A stretch of 64,000 nucleotides of DNA from Liolophura sinensis (Eukaryota > Mollusca > Polyplacophora > Chitonida > Chitonidae), in contig NC_088295.1 in NCBI RefSeq assembly GCF_032854445.1, positions 47,231,385 through 47,295,384 on the forward strand, given 5' to 3'. The translations under genes were made by a program, and so were the position numbers. The notes under the pieces are model-generated. The model was not told the DNA's origin. It made no database searches and saw only the letters and a list, made by a program, of their open reading frames with translations. Each line of letters begins with the position of its first letter. Position 1 is the stretch's first letter. Below, piece by piece: positions 15,301 to 24,830 of this stretch.

Positions 15301-18300
15301 TCACGTCTACCCATACCCCATCTATCCTGGTGACTAAAACATACATATATTAATCCTTTCACCTTTTGATACTGTAAACCCAGGACCAACAAAAAATAAG
15401 TGACCGGTTTGTCACTGTGAATCTGTTAGCAAATACTAAAATTAATGAAAGGATTTCTTTTGACACATAGAAACGTGATAACCTTGATCCACGTATTTAA
15501 ATACAGAACTATATGATCCTGCGTTTTCACACCTACAATAGTAAGAGCGTTGTGCAGTGACATAAAAAAAAAAGTCAGTCAGTCGAGCGAGAGACTCTGG
15601 TTGCTCGTATTTTTGAGGAACCTTGCATGTACTCTTATTGTATATCTGTCATAATACAGTACTGGATCAGGAAACTTTATGATGTCTTGTCTTTGTGCTT
15701 TCCTATGTGCTATGACATAAGAACCTGTAAACGGCTGTCACATTGGGCGTTAACAGGTGTCACAAGAGATACAGACACAAAAGTGTGCGGCCTTGTGAAT
15801 AGAGGTCTATAGAGAGTATCTACTTACCTAACTTGATTGGGTCCTTCTTCATCAGCATATTGACAACATCATCTGAGAACTGTAGTATGGTGGCCTGACC
15901 ATCGGCAGTTTGCGCCACGGAGGTGGGGATTTCCAGAGTGGTGGCTGCCTGGTTGGCTTCTGCTACTGTCACATATCAGAAGCTTCTTATTAAAACATTT
16001 AAATCAATACAACATTTAAATTTTCAAGCCTGATAAGATAAACTGTACTCCATTTTGAGACTAAACCTCTTCAACAACTAAATGTACAAATTCTTGCACT
16101 ACAGACAAAGGGAGAATACTCTACATTTCTCTTTATTCTGGCCATAGTGAAGAGCTGTTTAAATCCTTTTCATATCCAGATGCAGACCACCATGTTCATG
16201 GATAGCCTGGTTTAGATGAAGGCCAAGGTGGGTCTTTTTCACACAATGGCTGCTCCCATAACTTTCTGAGACTGAACTTATCTTTTGTTTATCTTTATTC
16301 AAATCATTTTTCAACTACAAACATGGTGTTTATTTTATTCTCTTTGTTCCTTTTCTTCTTTTCTAGTTTTAAAGCCATACTCAAAAATCTTTCAAGCTTT
16401 TTAACAAGCTTTGGCAAAACAGAAAAAAAATAACATTCATAACTGTTTAATAAAACTCGTACACTGGATCTACATACAATTACGTACAATATATGAATAA
16501 TATAATCAAGATTAACAGACTGAAAATTACTTCCTTCCAGGCTTACCTGACCCTTGAGCGTCCTTCCCTTCAGTTGTGGTAGTGCTGTTGTTGATCATGA
16601 TTACCTGTGGTGAGGAGGTAGGGGTGGTGCCCTGTGGGGGTTTGGGCATCAGAGGAGCCAGGGGACGACCAGCTGAGGTAACATTCTCCAGACCCTGTTA
16701 ATAAGAATTAAGAATCTGCGAAAGGGGTTTAAAATCGCCTGAAATAAGGAAAGGGATTATCCCTAATTATCACTGGAAACTTATCACACCATAGAATTTA
16801 ATAACAATGTCACATGTATGTCTTTGATGCTACCCACTACATGTGATTACAATGTACGTCTTTCACAAATGACATAAACTCTGCCATATGATGAAACGGC
16901 TGAAATATTTCGTCTTACTTCTAGGCCACTTTCCCCCAAAATATTAATGTAATGCTCCCTGAGATACTATTGGTGTTCTCAAAACAAGTTACTGTACATT
17001 TATATCAAACATCAGTTCTGCCCTTTGAACTGTTTGTCTGTAAATGTATGTATGTATTGTATTTTGCATGTTTGTACACTGTTTATTCAGTCATAATCTG
17101 AAGGAATTTTTCTGTTTTTTTTTTCATTTTTAAAACTGTACATGTACTTTTTGTGAAGCCTTGAAATTAGATAACCCTACCCAAAAATGTGTATAAATTG
17201 CACTGAAAGTTGCTTTTTCATATGAAAAAAGGTTGAAGAGTCAGTCTACATCTTTTTTCTTTTTTTCTCCAGAATGAGCTGTATGTCTGTAAATACATGC
17301 ATGTACATCTTTTCTTTTTCAGTTTCACAAGGCAAAAGTGCAGTAACATTTTTACAGGAAAAATGACTTCACTTTTCCATTAGCCTATGTTAATTGTACA
17401 TTGTTCTGTCAGACCTGAATCATGATAGTTTGCCCGTTGACCAAGATGGCAGGTATCTGGGCAGGGTGGGCTGGCTGCCCAGGGTGAGGGTACCGTCTGG
17501 GGCGACCAGGACCGCGCTTTTGACCTGAAACATGTGACAAAGATTAGCTTGACCTTACACACAGGTATCAAGTACTTTGCTTAACTATTGGACTAGTTTC
17601 ACGTCATACTCAACAATTTCCCACTTATATGACAGTAGCCAGGTTTTTTCACTGAGGAACCAAGGTGCTTGGAGTAAAACCCTCGCATTTGCTAATCACT
17701 AGACATGCCTCCTCACTTAATGCAGCAGCTGATGCAGTAAGAGCTGGATTCAAACAAGCAACCACACTGGTCAAGAGTCGAGACAGTCGCAGCAGTGAGT
17801 CGGCAAAGGCTTTAACTGTCTATACTAGCTAGGTCCCATGATAACAAGTAAAACATAGCGTGAACAAAAACAGAGATATTTTGCTTGTGATGGATTATAC
17901 TTGACTTTCTTTAAATCGACCATTTAAAGGGATTTAAAGGGATAGACTCAATAAGCAATAATAAGCATGTTCACAGCCACTCATAAGTTACCTAGTAACA
18001 AAGCTGGGTTACTGTTGTAATCAGGTTTTCTTTTTTTCCTTGGTCCATTGGGCTTGTATTCTTCATCACCAGAGTCCTCAATCATTTCATCAGAAGAAGA
18101 CAGATCAAGGTCAGATATGTGAAATTCTTCTTCTGAGTCATCTTGGCTTTCTTCATCACTGGATCCTTTCAGAATGGAATAATCTGAAAGGAGAAAAAAC
18201 GACATCAATAATGTGACTATCACTGAGGAGGAAGTAATGTATGTGAAGGGAGACTACTTTGTAACCTGTTAGTATCACACCTTTTACACACTTATTTCCC

Positions 18301-21300
18301 TTGTTTTCCTGCCCGCTTTCCTCTTCAATTTGATTAGATTTTGTTGCACTAATCCAACGAAAACTTAAATCCTCTTAATTTGCAAGAGGCGACAGTATTC
18401 ACAAAACCGCAGTATTTCAGCCTGTGATGGTAGGACATTCATGAAACGTCTTTCAATAACCTAGTGTCTTGATTCTTGGTTACCTATATACCTTATCTAC
18501 AGACACAAACATATCAGTACCTTTTAACGTCCTGGCTTTCCTACGCTTCCTTCCGCTTCTCCTTACACCATCTGGTCCTGAAATGTTTTCATCAACAATT
18601 CAAAACTTTCGTCACAAACACAGCTTCAGACATGTACGTATGAAGAGAGAGACAAACTGTTTGTTCATGCACTCGTTTTCAGGAGCTCAAAATAAAAATG
18701 ATGACCTCAAATAAAGCCCAGGTTATCACAAAAAGGACAAATTTTCATATTTTTGTATGTCTTTTGATTTATGTCACAGGTAGTACTTTATCCAGTTCCA
18801 TGATGATGTTTTACAATGTCTCTAAATAGAATGTAATACATGTACATTGATGGCACCATTAAATCATGTAGGATGACGACAATTTTTGACCACTAGTATT
18901 GCGTCAATTCCTATCTCATTATTTCATGTCTGTGGAACCATCTGTTCTGGAGATCTAAGGAAAACAACTATATTCCAGACAAACTTTTCAATAAGTCAAT
19001 AAAAGATATTATTGGTGAAACAGCTGCAGAAAACCAGAACTGTAGTAGCATTACGTGAATGTAATTACTTGAATGTATACCCCAAAACTGGTATCACTAT
19101 CCAAACTAGAGGACTGGAGCAAAAAGTAATAGACAGCCTTTTATATGTATATGTATTTCTGTATTTTATGAAAATCCAAGTTGGCTTCAAAAGTTTCCAA
19201 GGTAATGTTATCATGAAGCTATCAGAATAAGGCAATTTGGTACATGTATTTCATGAGTCTCGGAAGTTCACGCAAGGTTAAGTGCGATAAAATGGGGGCT
19301 TTCCCAAACTAATGCAGCTAACAGATGTGATTTATACAGAGGCTGCTAACAGTACCACTGAGGCCATAGACCTGACAATGTAAAATGTGTATTCAGTTTA
19401 GCAAATGGCTCAAAATCACGCCTTTTACCCCAGTTAATCTGCACCCTGTCTCGTCGAACCCTGCAAGAACTCATGGAACTCCTGAAATGCTGATTTAGTT
19501 TATTTTAACTGCCTTAAGTTCTTAGGTTAAATATTCACCTGTATTGGACAATTCCAGAAGAGACTCTGCCGCATCGGCCTGGGATTCAACAGGCTTGCCT
19601 GGCACTGGTGCAGGATCTGTCCCGCTCACATTTTCTTTGTCTTCTCCATTTTCAGCCATCTCTTCTTGCACTGGTTCAACTTTGATTTCCTTTCTCGGTC
19701 TGCCTCTTTTCCTCTTTCCTGCCAGCACGATGCAGCCCAATTAAAACGATTCATATACTGCCCCTTTTTTTCTTTCCCCTGGACATTCTCTTAATAATTG
19801 TCAAACACAATGTCTTCGGCATAATATTTAACCACCCACTAGTAGATGTACTCAGTATATATTTGCCACTTTGGAAAGTTTCAGGCCATGGAATTTTACT
19901 CAGAAAATAAAAGGCAAATTCTAAAGTTGCAGTTGGCCCAAGAGAAGTATTGGAATTGTATTTAAACATGAGATTACAGGCAGCATAGGAAGTGTTTTGA
20001 GATCTAAATAAAATTTAGATTTTTGGGTTAATGAACACTCACTTTCAAACGACATGGTAGGATCATTAGCAGAATCTTAGTGTATTTCACCCAAAGTTAG
20101 CATTTAGCAAGTTACACATTTTGTTAGATTTTGACTGATTCATCCACCTTGTAGGGCCACTTAAGAGTTTTTGTAATTCGTCCACCTTACAGGGCCACTT
20201 AAAGAGTTTTTGTGATTCATCCACCTTGTAGGGCCACTTAACAGTTTTTGTAATTCGCCCACCTTACAGGGCCACTTAAAGAGTTTTTATGATTTGTCCA
20301 CCTTATAGGGCCACTTAAGAGTTTTGGTGATTCGTCCACATTATAGGGCCACTTAACAGTTTTTGTGATTCGTCCACCTTATAAGCCCACTTAACAGTTT
20401 TTGTGATTCGTCCACCTTATAGGGCCACTTAACAGTTTTTGTGATTCGTCCACCTAATAGGGCCACTTAACAGTTTTTGTGATTCGTCCACCTTATAGGG
20501 CCACTTAACAGTTTTTGTGATTCGTCCACCTTATAGGGCCACTTAACAGTTTTTGTGATTTGTCCACCTTACAGGGCCACTTAAAGAGTTTTTATGATTT
20601 GTCCACCTTATAGGGCCACTTAAGAGTTTTGGTGATTCGTCCACCTTATAGGCCCACTTAACAGTTTTTGTGATTCGTCCACCTTATAGGCCCACTTAAC
20701 AGTTTTTGTGATTCGTCCACCTAACAGGGCCACGTAAGAGGTTTTATGAAGTCTGATTACTTTCTTATCACAAAAGCTTATGTGTTCACATCAAACGCAT
20801 CACTTAAAGGCCTTTGTGTGCTTCTGGCTGTGCCTTTTTACATGACAAATTTCCGGTGAAATACAGTACATGGTGTGACTTTTGTTGTCACTGCATCTGA
20901 AAAATTTCTGGTGTAAACATATCACTTACCTCCAATAGGTATCAAGGGATATGCACACAGCTTGCCAGTGTCAGGGTTAGGCAGAACGATACATTTCCTA
21001 GAGCCGACAAATATCTCCATGTTTTCTTTGATCTCTATGGGCTCAGAATAATCTGGCTTTTTATCAGGAGGGGGTGGGGGAGGAGGTTCCATAGGTGGGG
21101 GGTTCTCTTGAACTAAGCGAGTGCCTTTAGAATTTATCGACGTAGCATCACCATGTACAGCACTTGAATCAGCTAAATTCTTAGATGAATTATTCACAGT
21201 CAGGTAGCTTTCTTCGGAATCCCCTCTCAATTCCGCCACAGAATTAGAGATAGGTTGTTGCAGTGATGCTGTATCTACATCAGCTGTTTCTGATGTGGTT

Positions 21301-22137
21301 GTAGCTGCTGTTTTAGAGACTTCAGCACCAGTTTGGGGTATCTGAGCATTGCTTACAGTCTGCAGGGGCACAGCCTCTGAAGATAAACTGTTTTGCACTG
21401 TGTTAGGTATAGGAACAGCTGAATGCGTTGTCCCGTATAGAAGGGATACCATGTCTCTGGGTTTTGAACTCGTGGCCGTAGCACTCTGAGAGACCAGAAC
21501 CACAGAAGGTTTGGAAGTCTCTGGATCAGCTACCGTGATAATGTTGTCCCTGTCACTGGCAGTCAGGGCTTCCAACTCTGATGTGTCTGGCAAAGCCTTA
21601 TCTGGTTCAGTGGAGTTCAGTAACTCTGGATTATATGCAGCATGAGCATTGGCTGCGTCAATGTCGGACTGGGTCACCTCCATAATGTCCATATCTCCCT
21701 CTGCATCTGTTGCGCCTACCTGCGCTATTTCCATGTGGCGCGCGGCAATACTAGCAATGGCCGCCTCCACAGCGTCTCCCTGAATGTCCTGCCCCTGAAG
21801 CATCTCTACAGCCTCTTGCAGCATCTCTAGGGGCACCTCAATCTGCGTCACTCCGTCCACCTCCTGCCCGGCCATCTCCTCCCCAAGTTGTATCTCCTCA
21901 CCAGTCAGGATCTGATATGTACCCGGTTGGATCTGCACCGCCTCGTGCACTGCCCCCTGTAACCCTGTCGCACCTCCATCTGGCTCCTGCAGTACAATCT
22001 GTGAAGCATCCTCCAGGTTTATTGTCATCGTCTCACCCGTCACCTGGTTCACAAGTTTCTCCCCTTGGACCAGCATTTCCTGAATGATCACTCCATTGTT
22101 CTGCTCTTCTTCTTCCATCCTTTCAGTACTGGCGGTT
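151..22137 (-). CDS. AT-hook / C2H2 zinc-finger DNA-binding protein gene, 3' end outside window
   Basis: Ten exons on the minus strand join in phase: 22118-20930, 19718-19539, 18577-18521, 18183-17992, 17524-17415, 16694-16547, 15965-15828, 2664-2489, 1410-1282 and 317-151. All have AG acceptors and GT donors. They give 828 residues plus a partial codon. Residues 1-396 are acidic and Gln-rich with a late poly-Pro run. AT-hooks (GRPRK type) lie near residues 402-406 and 544-550, with a basic stretch and an acidic Ser/Asp/Glu stretch between them. C2H2 fingers follow at about 685-705, 712-733, 738-758, 765-786 and 795-815, and a sixth begins at 823. Two fingers run across exon junctions, which strongly supports the joins. 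Such proteins are nuclear and bind DNA. The layout recalls CTCF or ZFX (activator region, then a finger array), but I cannot assign an ortholog. The 13-kb intron could hide a small exon, although the phases fit without one. Confidence 0.85.
318..1281 (-). other. Zinc-finger gene intron 9
   Basis: Intron between exons 9 and 10. I see no repeat element, RNA gene or conserved coding segment in it. Confidence 0.6.
1282..1410 (-). CDS. Zinc-finger gene exon 9 (fingers 2-4)
   Basis: 129 nt in phase 0. It supplies the last His of finger 2, all of finger 3 (CPVC...HMSRH) and the first half of finger 4 (CQIC). Acceptor TGCAG, donor GTAGGA. Confidence 0.87.
1525..2110. repeat. Degenerate minisatellite, unit about 35-45 bp
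   Basis: Diverged copies of a unit built on 'GGAAACCACTGCATGTCACC' and an 'AGGTACTG' segment, often with 'TACAATCATTGG'. It lies in the intron between exons 8 and 9. Units vary in length and order. The open frames across it are by-products of the repeat. Confidence 0.75.
2238..2333 (+). repeat. SINE-A, 3' fragment
   Basis: Only the distal part and the AAATAAATA tail are present; the tRNA-like head is missing. Lies in the same zinc-finger gene intron as the degenerate minisatellite. Confidence 0.8.
2489..2664 (-). CDS. Zinc-finger gene exon 8 (fingers 1-2)
   Basis: Codes for a complete C2H2 finger (CPLC...HIFSH) and most of a second (CKCC...EHYK), whose last His lies in the next exon. Acceptor TTTAG, donor GTGGGT; 176 nt restores phase 0. 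Confidence 0.88.
2700..2846 (-). repeat. SINE-A, truncated copy
   Basis: Tail and central region up to the CAGGTTGC motif; the tRNA-like head is lost. It starts 36 bp above the acceptor of exon 8, which begins at 2664. Confidence 0.8.
3300..3559 (+). repeat. SINE-A, near full length
   Basis: Reference-quality copy. The tRNA-like head carries an A box (TGGCTCAGTTGG) and a B-box-like GAGTTCAAG, followed by a central region with 'GTGGGAAGGTCTGACAGCAA', the segment ending GGCGTAAAACACCAATC, and an AAATAAATA tail. These are the marks of a Pol III SINE derived from a tRNA. Confidence 0.9.
3870..4141 (-). repeat. SINE-A, near full length
   Basis: Complete from tail to tRNA-like head (GAGCCACGGAGGCCC at its right end). 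It lies about 310 bp from the opposite-strand copy at 3300-3559, so the pair forms an inverted repeat. Confidence 0.9.
4297..4523. mobile_element. Candidate MITE with CNGTATTTC-type terminal inverted repeats
   Basis: The left end 'CCGTATTTCTCCTAAAAT' and the right end 'CTTTAGGTGAAATACAGGG' are near-complementary. The interior is AT-rich and non-coding. A target-site duplication is not clear. Confidence 0.4.
4530..4752 (+). repeat. Dispersed repeat B (possible MITE), copy 1
   Basis: Shares an ordered set of words with the copies at 7605, 8775, 12430 and 38865: 'ATATTACTTTTGGAG', 'CACATTTTCCCA', 'ATATCGTCCTTCC', 'CCTCAAAGCAC' and 'CTTAGGCATGGACAAA'. It ends at AAATACAGTAA. Non-coding. Confidence 0.6.
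5206..5224 (+). repeat. Poly-G run (19 G)
   Basis: An unbroken run of 19 G in a purine-rich stretch; a second set of G tracts lies at about 5118-5132. It could form a G-quadruplex or may be an unstable homopolymer. Confidence 0.8.
5776..6009 (+). repeat. SINE-A
   Basis: Carries a diverged head (GCGGCTGAGGTGGTTAGC), a B-box-like GGTTCAAGTCC and the tail, with a short internal deletion after the GGGAAGGTCT motif. Confidence 0.85.
6726..7525. repeat. 23-bp minisatellite, about 35 copies
   Basis: Tandem copies of 'ATAAATGTACAGCCTCAGT' plus a variable CACA/CACG/CATG/CAAA spacer, period 23 bp. The array lies in the 13-kb intron of the zinc-finger gene. Variants occur in local blocks, which suggests block-wise expansion. 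Confidence 0.95.
7605..7825 (+). repeat. Dispersed repeat B, copy 2
   Basis: The same ordered words as copy 1: GACATTACTTTTGG, ATTTTCCCAGTAGGATAT, CCTCAAAGCACCTTTC, and 'CTTAGTCATGGACAAATTTT' followed by TAGGTC. Confidence 0.6.
7826..8760. other. Intronic sequence without recognised features
   Basis: A mildly CpG-containing stretch near 7970-8150, then AT-rich sequence. I see no gene or named repeat. Confidence 0.5.
8775..8985 (-). repeat. Dispersed repeat B, copy 3
   Basis: Minus-strand copy: 'CATGCCTAAGTTACTGA', AGGTGTTTTGAATTCTG and 'GGAAGGAAGGATGGATATTC' are the complements of the words in copies 1 and 2. Confidence 0.55.
8911..9231. repeat. Two-copy tandem duplication, period about 152 bp
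   Basis: ACGTAATACTTTATGATCTATGTCT at 8911 recurs with changes at 9063, and both copies end in 'GTCAGTCTGATTTTAAACTA'. The first copy overlaps the end of repeat B copy 3, so the duplication followed that insertion. Confidence 0.8.
9232..10670. other. Intronic AT-rich sequence
   Basis: Non-coding sequence between the 152-bp duplication and the next SINE. Its short open frames show no recognisable domain. Confidence 0.5.
10671..10924 (-). repeat. SINE-A with internal poly-G expansion
   Basis: Head-to-tail copy. Around 10741-10758 the usual TGGTGGGAGGAAACC segment has become two long G runs. Confidence 0.85.
11765..11908 (+). repeat. SINE-A, 5'-truncated
   Basis: Starts at the GTGGGAAGGTCTGTCAGCAA motif and runs to the AAATAAATATATAAATAA tail; the head is absent. 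Confidence 0.85.
11945..12125. repeat. Dispersed repeat C (MITE-like), copy 1
   Basis: Begins 'CTGTATTTCACCTAAGGTTT', continues with TTTTGTCTGATTTTGACAGATTCAT and ends near GGCGAAATCCAGTATC. The ends are nearly inverted repeats. It matches the flanks of the 38-bp minisatellite at 20080-20870. Confidence 0.5.
12430..12655 (-). repeat. Dispersed repeat B (possible MITE), copy 4
   Basis: The left end 'ACCTAAAAATTTGTCC' and the right end 'TTTTTAGGTCAAATACAGGG' are inverted repeats. The interior carries the family words TTGGAAGGTAGGATGATATCC and AAATGCAAGTTTCAATGCC. Confidence 0.55.
13279..13341. repeat. TGTA-type microsatellite
   Basis: Imperfect TGTA/TGTC/CGTG tetranucleotide array. Confidence 0.85.
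13685..14466. repeat. 41-bp minisatellite, about 19 copies
   Basis: Unit 'GACATATCAATGTTTGGTTT' + 'GCCATTTACTTGTGGGTCTGT', period 41 bp. The outermost copies at both ends share a variant (CCCTGTGCATCT), so they may be the oldest units with homogenised copies between them. It is in the zinc-finger gene intron. Confidence 0.95.
14467..15827. other. Intronic sequence upstream of exon 8 side
   Basis: AT-rich intron between the 41-bp array and exon 7. No repeat family or coding exon recognised. Confidence 0.5.
15828..15965 (-). CDS. Zinc-finger gene exon 7
   Basis: A 138-nt exon, acceptor GTGACAG, donor GTAAGT. It codes for an Ala/Thr/Gln segment ending ...[15 protein letters not shown]. It ends in phase 1, which fits the exon at 2664 and implies an intron of about 13.2 kb. 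Confidence 0.8.
16547..16694 (-). CDS. Zinc-finger gene exon 6 (Pro/Thr/Ser linker)
   Basis: A 148-nt exon, acceptor TAACAG, donor GTAAGC. It codes for a low-complexity Pro/Thr/Ser linker that contains QVIMINN, similar to the QTIMIQ that ends exon 5. No domain is visible. Confidence 0.8.
17415..17524 (-). CDS. Zinc-finger gene exon 5 (second AT-hook)
   Basis: Begins with [10 protein letters not shown], a second AT-hook core, followed by a Pro/His/Gln-rich segment ending in GQTIMIQ. It has 110 nt and brings the frame to phase 0 at donor GTCTGA, which is a weak donor. Confidence 0.8.
17992..18183 (-). CDS. Zinc-finger gene exon 4 (acidic Ser/Asp/Glu stretch)
   Basis: A 192-nt exon, acceptor CTTTCAG, donor GTAACT. 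It codes for a strongly acidic region with many Ser-Asp-Glu runs, which are possible CK2 sites (inference), and then a basic KKRK cluster. The phase matches on both sides. Confidence 0.8.
18521..18577 (-). CDS. Zinc-finger gene exon 3 (basic micro-exon)
   Basis: A 57-nt exon with acceptor TTTCAG and donor GTACTG. It codes for about 19 residues dominated by Arg and Lys ([11 protein letters not shown]), a probable nuclear localisation or DNA-contact segment. It is in phase with both neighbours, and being a multiple of three it could be skipped without a frameshift. Confidence 0.7.
19539..19718 (-). CDS. Zinc-finger gene exon 2 (first AT-hook)
   Basis: The exon opens with KRKRGRPRK, a classic AT-hook that binds the minor groove of AT-rich DNA. 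A Glu/Pro-rich linker follows. Acceptor GGCAG and donor GTGAAT; 180 nt, so the phase is unchanged. Confidence 0.85.
20080..20870. repeat. Dispersed repeat C, copy 2, expanded by an internal minisatellite
   Basis: The left flank (GTGTATTTCACCCAAAGTT, TTTTGTTAGATTTTGACTGATTCAT) and the right flank (TGAAGTCTGATTACTTTCTTA ... GGTGAAATACAGTAC) match copy 1 at 11945-12125. The ends are inverted (ACTGTATTTCACC). The interior is replaced by the 38-bp array. Confidence 0.55.
20140..20740. repeat. 38-bp minisatellite, about 16 copies
   Basis: Unit 'CTTATAGGGCCACTTAACAG' + 'TTTTTGTGATTCGTCCAC'. It lies in intron 1 of the zinc-finger coding region, less than 200 bp from the donor of exon 1. A two-unit variant block recurs about 305 bp apart (20266 and 20571), which marks a higher-order duplication of eight units. 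Confidence 0.95.
20930..22137 (-). CDS. Zinc-finger gene, first coding exon
   Basis: The acceptor (TTTGTAG) lies just above 22137 and is followed by 19 nt of 5' UTR. The chosen ATG is at 22118-22116 and opens an acidic start (MEEEEQNNG). An upstream in-frame Met at 22157 lies before the acceptor, so I rejected it. The exon codes for 396 residues rich in Glu, Gln, Thr and Val, with repeated MLQ and EVP-like patches and a run of prolines near residues 355-370. It ends in phase 1 at donor GTAAGT. The composition suggests an activation or protein-contact region; I see no folded domain. Confidence 0.85.
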
Positions 22138-23899
22138 CTACAAACCCACAGATACAACTAGGGATTAACAACAAAAATCTTACCATTCATATTAAATGCA
22201 ATGTACTTTACTTGTACACTGTTAGATTGATCCATTAGCGTTTAATGGGATTATGCCAATCTCAAGAATTCTGCAGGTCAAGTTTATGGGTGGAAGAATC
22301 TGGTGTGCTCAGAGTAAACAACCAAACTAACCTTATGTGGATCTTTACAAATCCCCTACTCCTTACACAACACGAGCCCCTCTCTACACTCACTTTACAT
22401 CACTGCCAGCGCTAGACAAGCCTGACCTTTGGAGCCTGTGCGACAAACATGGGCCTCATCACTGGTCTTCTCGAGCAGAACTACTTTATCAGGCTTCATC
22501 AATAAAATTGTTTCAGGTGTTGGTTAGAGTCGTGTTGTACACAACATACATTTAATTTTCAACAAAAATTGTTGTCAACAGTCTTCTCTTGTTATTGTGG
22601 AAAATTGTGGAAGTTTGTTTAAGTAATCAGAGTAACACTGTGAAATGTCCAGAATTCAAGGCGAACAAGCCATTTGGTTTTGAGCAAATTATTACATCCA
22701 CTTTCGTGCAGTTTATTTCTAGAGCCAAACAAAAGCTAAAACATTGTAGGCACCAATACAAAGTATACAGGCTACTAGAAAAACTCAATACATTCATTAC
22801 CATAGATTTATTAAAGGTATCATAACAAAGTGTTGACCCCACACTGTGCCCATGATGACAATAGAATATTTAACATAAATAGAAAATAGGATTGGATTGT
22901 TCATTTGCATGTAAGTATGCCTGAAAAGTCTGACAACTAACTTTGAGTTGAGATAAAGCTGCACAATCTGCAAACTTCACATGTTAATCACAGAAGGAAG
23001 GAAGAAAAAATCTGGAAGTGAAGACTTAAGGAGCACTGTTGACAACCGTGCTTTTAAGTTACATCTGGGTTGTAACTAATGCCATCTGAACGACAATTTG
23101 TCTAATTCCTGTAAAAAAAAAAGATCCTTAATGTCTCAATAACTTGAAGTAGCCTTAAGTGTTAATCTTAGCTTAAGTAGTTAAATCCCCATAACTTCGC
23201 ATAAGTTAACGGTGTTCTTTATTTTGAACAGGAAAACAGTTCTTTCCAGTTTGATTGACTAGAGCTGAAATAAATCCACGTTTCTCAGTGGCGGAAAACG
23301 TGGACAGTGGTCCGGGCTTACATCAAAACATTGTAAACATTGACTAAGATAAATTCTCACTAAATCTCAACTTAAGATATTCGAAATAAATTTACATATA
23401 GTGGAGGATATAAATAAGCCCAGATTTTCTTCATTCTTATCAAGAAAAATGGGAAAGTAAACCACAAGCCCGATATGCAAATTTCCCGATGTGGGGCTGC
23501 ACTGGATATTTTCAATTCTATTGGATCAAATAGCAATCCGAGAAAAATGACTAGTGTAAAAAAAAACTGATCATATTAATAAACCCACAAACCCGAACCG
23601 ATTGATCTTCGTGGATAGAATTTTAGGAAGAAATGCGAACACTCTGACCCGCTGAAATCTATCCCATAATTTCACCAACTACGTCATGCTCTACAGGGGG
23701 GACAACTGCGACGTCAGCAAACAAGGATAGGTACACATGGCCAGATTGGTATCTCGAGCCAGTGTATTGCGTTACTGTACTTTTAAAGACTAGGATGTTC
23801 CTATTGTTAGTCAATGAGCTCCTTCTCAGATGTTCATTGTGAACAGCTGCTTCTTCAATGAATTAACATCACTTTACCACTTGACACCACCCTCAAGTT
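22138..23899. other. Sequence upstream of the zinc-finger coding exon
   Basis: Must contain the upstream 5' UTR exon(s) and promoter of the minus-strand zinc-finger gene, but I cannot place them. A mildly CpG-containing patch at about 23600-23760 is the most promoter-like part. Confidence 0.35.
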
Positions 23900-24830
23900 T
23901 AAAATTCCCAAAAGAACAACTATGATAAATAAGTTGTCAGCTTGGGATTTTAGTATCACGAATAAGGTTTTAAAGCTCTCGTGGATAAGGCGTTTTATCT
24001 GGGACCGAGCCTTGTTACTAGTAATTGATGATGAACGATATGTTTAATCAGACTGGGTCTTTGAGATTCCTTTTTTATTGCAAATATAGTTCACCCAAAC
24101 TAAATATAAAGTTACAAGAAATCTACAAACAAATGCTTTACATGCTTGGAAGGAAATTAGGAATGAAGGTGTCAAACCAGCTCATCAAACTTGATGACTT
24201 TATTGGAATAATAAAAATGTCTTCTATTATAGGAAGCCGATGTATTTTGATACTAGCTATTGCTTTTATCAGAGATGTTCTGAACAACGAAGGCAAAAGT
24301 TTATCGTTATGAGACATACCGGTATTTAATGAATGTAGAAGCGGTTTTGATTATGACAATTGTATCGTACGGAATACGTTGGACAAAGCATTGAGCTCGT
24401 TTATAGCGAATAAAAAGGTAAATTTAAGTACCTTTAGACATAACGATAAGGTTGAAATTCCAGCTGTTGGAAGGTTATCAATAAATGATCCCAAAATCTG
24501 TACAAAATATTCTTATTCAATATTAAAGACAAAATTGGCAACTAGTAAAACTAGGCCCCTATAGCTGGCGTTCCGAGTGGAGAATCATGGAGTGACGAGT
24601 CAATACGGCTTCTTTCACAAGAGAACGTGACAGAAAAATTGAAACAGTTGCCATTCAAAATTCTACACATTATATACCCATCAAGACAGTTATTATGTAA
24701 ATATGGTATTTGTGACAGTCCTTCATGTTCTGAACGTGGCAAAGAAATTGATTCGGTAAAACATCAGTTTTTCTTCTGTGTGAAAGGCTGCAATCCTTTT
24801 GAATGCTGTTTTCTAATTTGATGACTTCAG
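23900..24830 (+). pseudogene. Decayed LINE (L1-like) ORF2 C-terminal remnant
   Basis: Reads as broken protein in shifting frames. Near 23922-24010 there is a segment ending LKLSWIRRFIWD. Near 24190-24310 there is an 'WNNKN...' and 'DLLNEEGK-like' stretch. At 24640-24800 there is FKILHIIYPSRQLL...GICDSPSC followed by VKHQFFFCVKGCNPF. This order fits the region downstream of reverse transcriptase in L1-clade ORF2 proteins, including the CxxC/HxxxC zinc-binding end. Several frameshifts and stops show it is dead. The catalytic RT domain is not here. Confidence 0.6.

Noticed and set aside
22116-22157. Upstream Met at 22157 as the zinc-finger protein start
   Set aside because: It lies before a strong splice acceptor (TTTGTAG at 22138-22140 on the complementary strand), so it is intronic.
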